Shown: positions 9,089 through 12,361 of the stretch, piece by piece | How positions within the stretch are numbered: position 1 is the stretch's first letter | How the letters are laid out: each line of letters begins with the position of its first letter | Origin: Allomyces macrogynus ATCC 38327 | Taxonomy: Eukaryota; Blastocladiomycota; Blastocladiomycetes; Blastocladiales; Blastocladiaceae | Length of the DNA stretch: 12,361 nucleotides | Assembly (NCBI GenBank): GCA_000151295.1 | Contig: GG745386.1 | Span: 64,059 to 76,419 of the forward strand | Direction of reading: 5' to 3' | Translations under genes and position numbers: made by a program | The notes under the pieces: model-generated | Told to the model about the DNA's origin: nothing | Seen by the model: only the letters and a program-made list of their open reading frames with translations | Databases searched by the model: none

Positions 9089-9494
9089 GGTGTTCGGGAA
9101 CGTTGAGGTTGCAATGGTCGGGATAGATTGCGGGGGAACAGGCGCGTTGCAAGCAGTGAAGTGGGGTGACGGCCGCTTTTGAGGATCGCTGGTGGTGGTG
9201 CCAGGGCGCCAGGCGGTTGCGCCAGGGCAAATGCGAGTGACGTGGCAGCTGTGTGTGATGCTCTTCATGGATCATGTTCGATGTTTCCATACTCCTCTTC
9301 CATACTGTCTGGACCGCAGAATGGTTTGCTGTCGTTCTCGCTTTGGCGAGCTTAGAGTCACCGACTGGAGTTGCGGCAGGACAGGCACAATGAACAGCTG
9401 GCCGATCGGGCGAAGTTGACGACGCTGATAATGCGACGCGGGCGACTTCATGAACTGCCAATCGGAAAACGAAAATAATGATCGAAGACACATT
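9089..9494. other. Promoter-side spacer of the DUF4139 gene
   Basis: This lies upstream of the minus-strand ATG at 9088 and downstream of the stop at 9495-9497. A CCAAT sequence is present on the plus strand near 9459, but I see no clear TATA box. No conserved reading frame was recognised. Confidence 0.45.
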
Positions 9495-9787
9495 TCACTC
9501 GCGCTGGAACAGGGGCTCGTCCAACATCCGGCCAATATCCACCTTACGCAAGCAGCCGACGCGTGGACGGTCTGAACCCTGACGAGCTAACCGACAGATA
9601 CCCATGACGAAAATGGTTGTTGATCGTCGCGCCAGTCTGTGAGCTGCAACGACGCGGACGCAATCTTGGCCCAAAATGATCGACTCACGTCCATGCAGCA
9701 ATGCGGCTTTGGGCGCCAGAGAAGGGACCGAGAGAATGGAGGAAATGAAGTCGCTAGTGATGCGAAGGTCGAGCAGAACTGGCGACA
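9495..9787 (-). CDS. Second copy of the tail exon of the neighbouring unknown gene (alternative last exon or remnant)
   Basis: The open minus-strand frame reads SPVLLDLRITSDFISSILS... and ends VGCLRKVDIG..LFQRE-stop at 9495-9497. Its last 21 codons match the end of the frame that stops at 9849 (15 of 21 residues identical by eye). A GTGAGT donor inside that upstream stop (9856-9851) and a CTGTCAG acceptor (9789-9788) would splice into this exon in phase 1, bypassing the first stop. It could therefore be an alternative last exon of the upstream gene, or the tail of a degraded duplicate. There is no known domain. Confidence 0.4.
9496..9566 (+). repeat. Diverged direct repeat, copy 2
   Basis: This 71-bp segment aligns without gaps to 9850-9920 with 57 identical positions by hand count. 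It covers the final codons and stop of the 9495-ending frame on the minus strand. Confidence 0.8.
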
Positions 9788-9848
9788 CTGACAGGTAACA
9801 CGGCGTGAACGACTTTGCTCTTGAACGTAAAGCCAATAGAAATACACC

Positions 9849-11045
9849 TCACTCACGCGGGAACAGGGGATCATCCAAAGTACGGCCGATGTCCATCTCA
9901 CGCAAGCAGCCGATATGTGGCATCCCGCGCATGATAGCCGCGGCATCCATGTCAGCCATGCGCGCGTCGCGAAAAAACGCAGGCACGATGTGCGTCTTGA
10001 CAAGACTGCGGAGCGCACGTATTGTGTAATTCTTTCACACCCGCCAGAGTACTCCGCGCGACCATATCCTCGGCAAGACGGGGACTGGGCAGGTGGTGGA
10101 TCAGGTTATAATTGATCCTGCTGCTGCATGGCGATTGGCGCGCGCCGTCGCGCACCACCAAAGTCATCGTCGATAGCAGCAAAGAACGATGGCTCGCGCC
10201 GGTCAAAAATGTACGTGATCAAGTCGGAGTTTCCAATACAAAGCGCGTGGCTCAACGCCCACCGCCATTCCTGTGCTGTCGCCAATGGAACAGCATAATC
10301 GGTCATGAGCCGGCACGTACCTAGAACATCGCCGTACACAGCGCATGCAAGCGCCAAGAAGCGGTACTAGTGTCCTCGCCACTCGACATGACAGCGAATA
10401 AATGCCCACCACTTTTCATTAGGCCACTGGATTTGGTGCGCGTCATCCCAGAGCAACCCGCCCACGCCAAGTTCCGCGACATTGCCAAGGCTGATTGATT
10501 CGAGGCAGCACAGTGTCGACACAATGGTATCATGGTTGTGCAGCTGAACGCGGGACGTATAGTTGAGCAAAGTCGTCCAAACTTGTGGCGCGGGTGACAT
10601 GGTAGCACGATGAAGGGATGGCTCACCACAACACAAAGCCAATTGAGCTCCTCAATGATGGATTGGACGACAGGGGCCAGCTTCGGATTGTTGACGGCGA
10701 GCCACGTGGCCAGAACGTCAACAAGGGACAGTTCAACCAGTCGGGTCAACAAGATTGGGAGCACCTCCTTGACGTCGTCAATCAGGGCAGGGGTCCAAAT
10801 GTCCGAGTGGAGAAGGTCAGCCAGCGCGTGCAATTTTGGGTAAAGCGAGTCAATGACCACGAGATTGAGCGGCGAGATGCGACTGGTACGATGTATACGG
10901 GCGGGCGATGTCGGATCGCCAAGCGACATGGCAAGCGTTTCACGCAAATGAGCAGACTACCAACTGTGAGCGTCGGTTTCCACTCTTCGGCCAGGGACGT
11001 GAGCAACGAGGATAAAACAACATCAGGAAGTGTCGACAGGCTCAT
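9849..11045 (-). CDS. Unrecognised helical protein gene, several candidate exons, in-frame stop (possible pseudogene)
   Basis: I cannot name this gene. A start at ATG 11045 (ACCACCATG, MSLSTLPDVVLSSLL.., F-box-like in feel only) or at ATG 10929 (MSLGDPTSPARIH..) leads into a Leu-rich helical segment (NLVVIDSLYPKLHALADLLHSD.., about 10880-10635). A short intron (10582 to 10626 or 10634) then shifts to the frame carrying STLCCLESISLG and KWWAFIRCHVEWRGH. This is cut by TAG at 10369-10367, yet the same frame continues with YRFLALACAVYGDVLG and WRWALSHALCIGNSDLITY, residue patterns reminiscent of degenerate ankyrin-type repeats. After a further unresolved junction (about 10155-10030) the last exon reads RALRSLVKTHIVPAFFRDAR and ends at TGA 9849-9851. 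Codon choice in these segments looks coding. The first junction and the one near 10100 do not fit simple phase rules, so extra frame breaks are possible. Confidence 0.45.
9850..9920 (+). repeat. Diverged direct repeat, copy 1
   Basis: This is the partner of 9496-9566 in the same orientation. It covers the end of the unknown gene on the minus strand, from about IGCLREMDIG to the stop. Differences between copies include several synonymous changes, which suggests that both were once under protein-level selection. Confidence 0.8.
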
Positions 11046-12071
11046 GGTGGTGTCGGTGGCCAAATTTGAGGCGAGCAAGATGCAACTTGAAGGAGCTGAA
11101 GGGCGCTGTGCTGACTGCACGAAGCAAATGAGCGCAAGGGTCGAGCAAGGAGGACGAGTGGTGGGAGGCTCTGCCCTCACGTTGGACGGACCGACTTTCT
11201 GGCAACAACGCTCGACCAAGCATTGGAGCGGTCATGAGAGATTGACGCAGATCGGTTGATCTGCTTTGTGACCTCACCCTTCCTCACAACGACTCTGCAG
11301 TCGTCTTGACTCACATTTCTTGACGCACGAAAGAATCATTTTCTTGACCCTTGTGGCGAATGTCGTGTACATACAAACTCGTCAGTCTCGCCAGGCGTCA
11401 CGGTCTTGCGCGCCACACGATCGTGATGATGACGCTCTAGAAAACGACTCTTGACCTACTAACAGAGCCCCTGCTTTACAGCTACTCAGGCGCCGTTGAA
11501 CCGAATCCGCGACTGGGACTGAATTGAAATCAGACGTGCTCATGGATGCACTTTCGTCCCCCGTACATATCTTTGGAGGTGCGTCACAGTACGTCAGTGA
11601 TCACTCTCGCACCAGGCGTCGCAGATGGGCGCCTCGCCCATCTTCATGATTCAAAAAGGGTCCAAGTATCCTCTGTCAGCGATTAAGCAGCCACACCCGC
11701 GCGCTCGACAAAATATCGACAGCTGGTCATTGGTCATAAACATAATCTTGTCATCGTTATCGTCAACTCACCTGCCCACAAATCTATTCAGATCACCTAC
11801 GACCCATGATTACCACGCCACCCGGCGGCTTTTGGCCCAGCTTGGTGGCGACGCTCATCTCTGGAGTCCCCAGATGTGCGGCAGTGTCGCTGCCCTCTCT
11901 CGCTCGTCGACCAAGGTCCACAAACTGTCCCGCCAGTCGCTCCCTCATAAGTCTCATACGAAAGCGGCAGCAGCTCATGCTTCTTCACTTCTGAATGCAA
12001 ATAGATCGTGAAGCCCAAAGAGCACATCCATGTTGTGATATAATACAAGCTGCTAGCACACTCACCCTGTC
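11046..12071. other. Intergenic region, no supported gene
   Basis: This contains the promoter side of the unknown minus-strand gene and the 3' flank of the second AAA+ gene. A minus-strand frame at 11978-11793 (MSCCRFRMRLMRERLAG..) and a plus-strand frame at 11625-12011 overlap each other; neither shows a known motif. The plus-strand one has chance-like composition. The minus-strand one ends near good splice-donor-like sequences and could be an exon, but nothing supports joining it to a gene. No tRNA or terminal repeat was found. Confidence 0.4.
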
Positions 12072-12361
12072 TTACTCCTGCGCATCCGCCAACTTCAACC
12101 CGCCTTCCGGCTTGGGCACCAGCATCTGCGGCACCAGCCCCTGGTCGGCCGTGCGCGCGACGACCCCATTCGGCGTCTCCTCCGAGTTCTCGAGATCCTC
12201 GGCAAAGTCGCGCACCAGCTCCAGCACCGTCTCGATATGCTCGAGGGCCAGTGGCACCTGTTCGTGTGCGGCCATGGCCTGCGCCGTGGCGGCACGCCCT
12301 TGATCCGGCGGCCGTTGAGCGCCATTTTGACGAAGATGGTCGAGCGGAATCTGGCCGCCCC
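12072..12361 (-). CDS. C-terminal end of a second DUF7025-type AAA+ ATPase, cut by the window edge and frameshifted
   Basis: Read from the window edge, the minus strand gives ARFRSTIFVKMALNGRRIKGV in one frame and then TAQAMAAHEQVPLALEHIET..VLELVRDFAEDLE in another, ending at TAA 12074-12072. Together they match the lid helices after the ATPase core. The complete paralogue in this window has the equivalent FNGRRINGIVRTAHALAL. The frames switch between about 12285 and 12300, where one base appears to be missing in a GC-rich stretch; no plausible intron fits the gap. The tail after the lid (GLVPQMLVPKPEGGLK) is short and lacks the acidic Ser/Glu end of the other copy. The Walker motifs would lie beyond the window. 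The family call rests on the lid segment only. Confidence 0.7.
   Translation of the reverse strand, partial: GGQIPLDHLRQNGAQRPPDQGRAATAQAMAAHEQVPLALEHIETVLELVRDFAEDLENSEETPNGVVARTADQGLVPQMLVPKPEGGLKLADAQE

Noticed and set aside
9850..9920. Direct repeats at 9496 and 9850 as terminal repeats of a mobile element
   Set aside because: The repeats coincide with coding tails and stops. The enclosed 283 bp has no transposase or target-site duplication, so gene-tail duplication explains them better.

Overview
The window reads as nuclear DNA of a GC-rich eukaryote with short spliceosomal introns. The introns I can place are about 70-105 nt, with donors mostly of the form GTACGN or GTGCGN and AG acceptors. 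The one fully resolved promoter has a TATA box about 70 bp before the start codon. The gene content (DUF7025-type AAA+ ATPases, a DUF4140/DUF4139 protein, a GH18 chitinase-like gene, a Pro/Ala/Gly/Tyr-rich membrane protein) suggests a fungus, most likely an early-diverging zoosporic one. That placement is inference from family distribution and composition. I see no prokaryotic operon structure, no tRNA or rRNA, no CRISPR array and no complete mobile element.

Layout. Positions 1-1147 (+) hold a GH18 fragment that is open to the left. It has an intact catalytic motif and one intron, but carries a one-base frame break and loses its similarity before the barrel is complete. Positions 1631-3222 (+) hold a probable multi-exon membrane-protein gene that I do not recognise. 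It has two hydrophobic segments and a GYAPA-repeat tail, and its reading frame breaks near the start. Positions 3368-5994 (-) hold a complete three-exon membrane-anchored AAA+ ATPase of 819 residues, convergent with the preceding gene. Positions 5995-7125 are its promoter and an otherwise empty spacer. Positions 7126-9088 (-) hold a complete two-exon DUF4140/DUF4139 protein of 628 residues. Positions 9495-11045 (-) hold a fragmented, mostly helical unknown gene with one in-frame stop and a duplicated C-terminal tail. Positions 12072-12361 (-) are the C-terminal end of a second AAA+ ATPase of the same family, cut by the window edge and carrying a frame break.

The genes do not form an obvious pathway. 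The clearest relationship is the pair of AAA+ paralogues on the same strand about 6 kb apart. Two genes (AAA+ and DUF4139) are intact and splice cleanly. The other four each show at least one single-base or 4-base frame break or an in-frame stop. This mixture points either to indel errors in the assembly at some loci or to decaying gene copies, and the sequence alone cannot separate the two.
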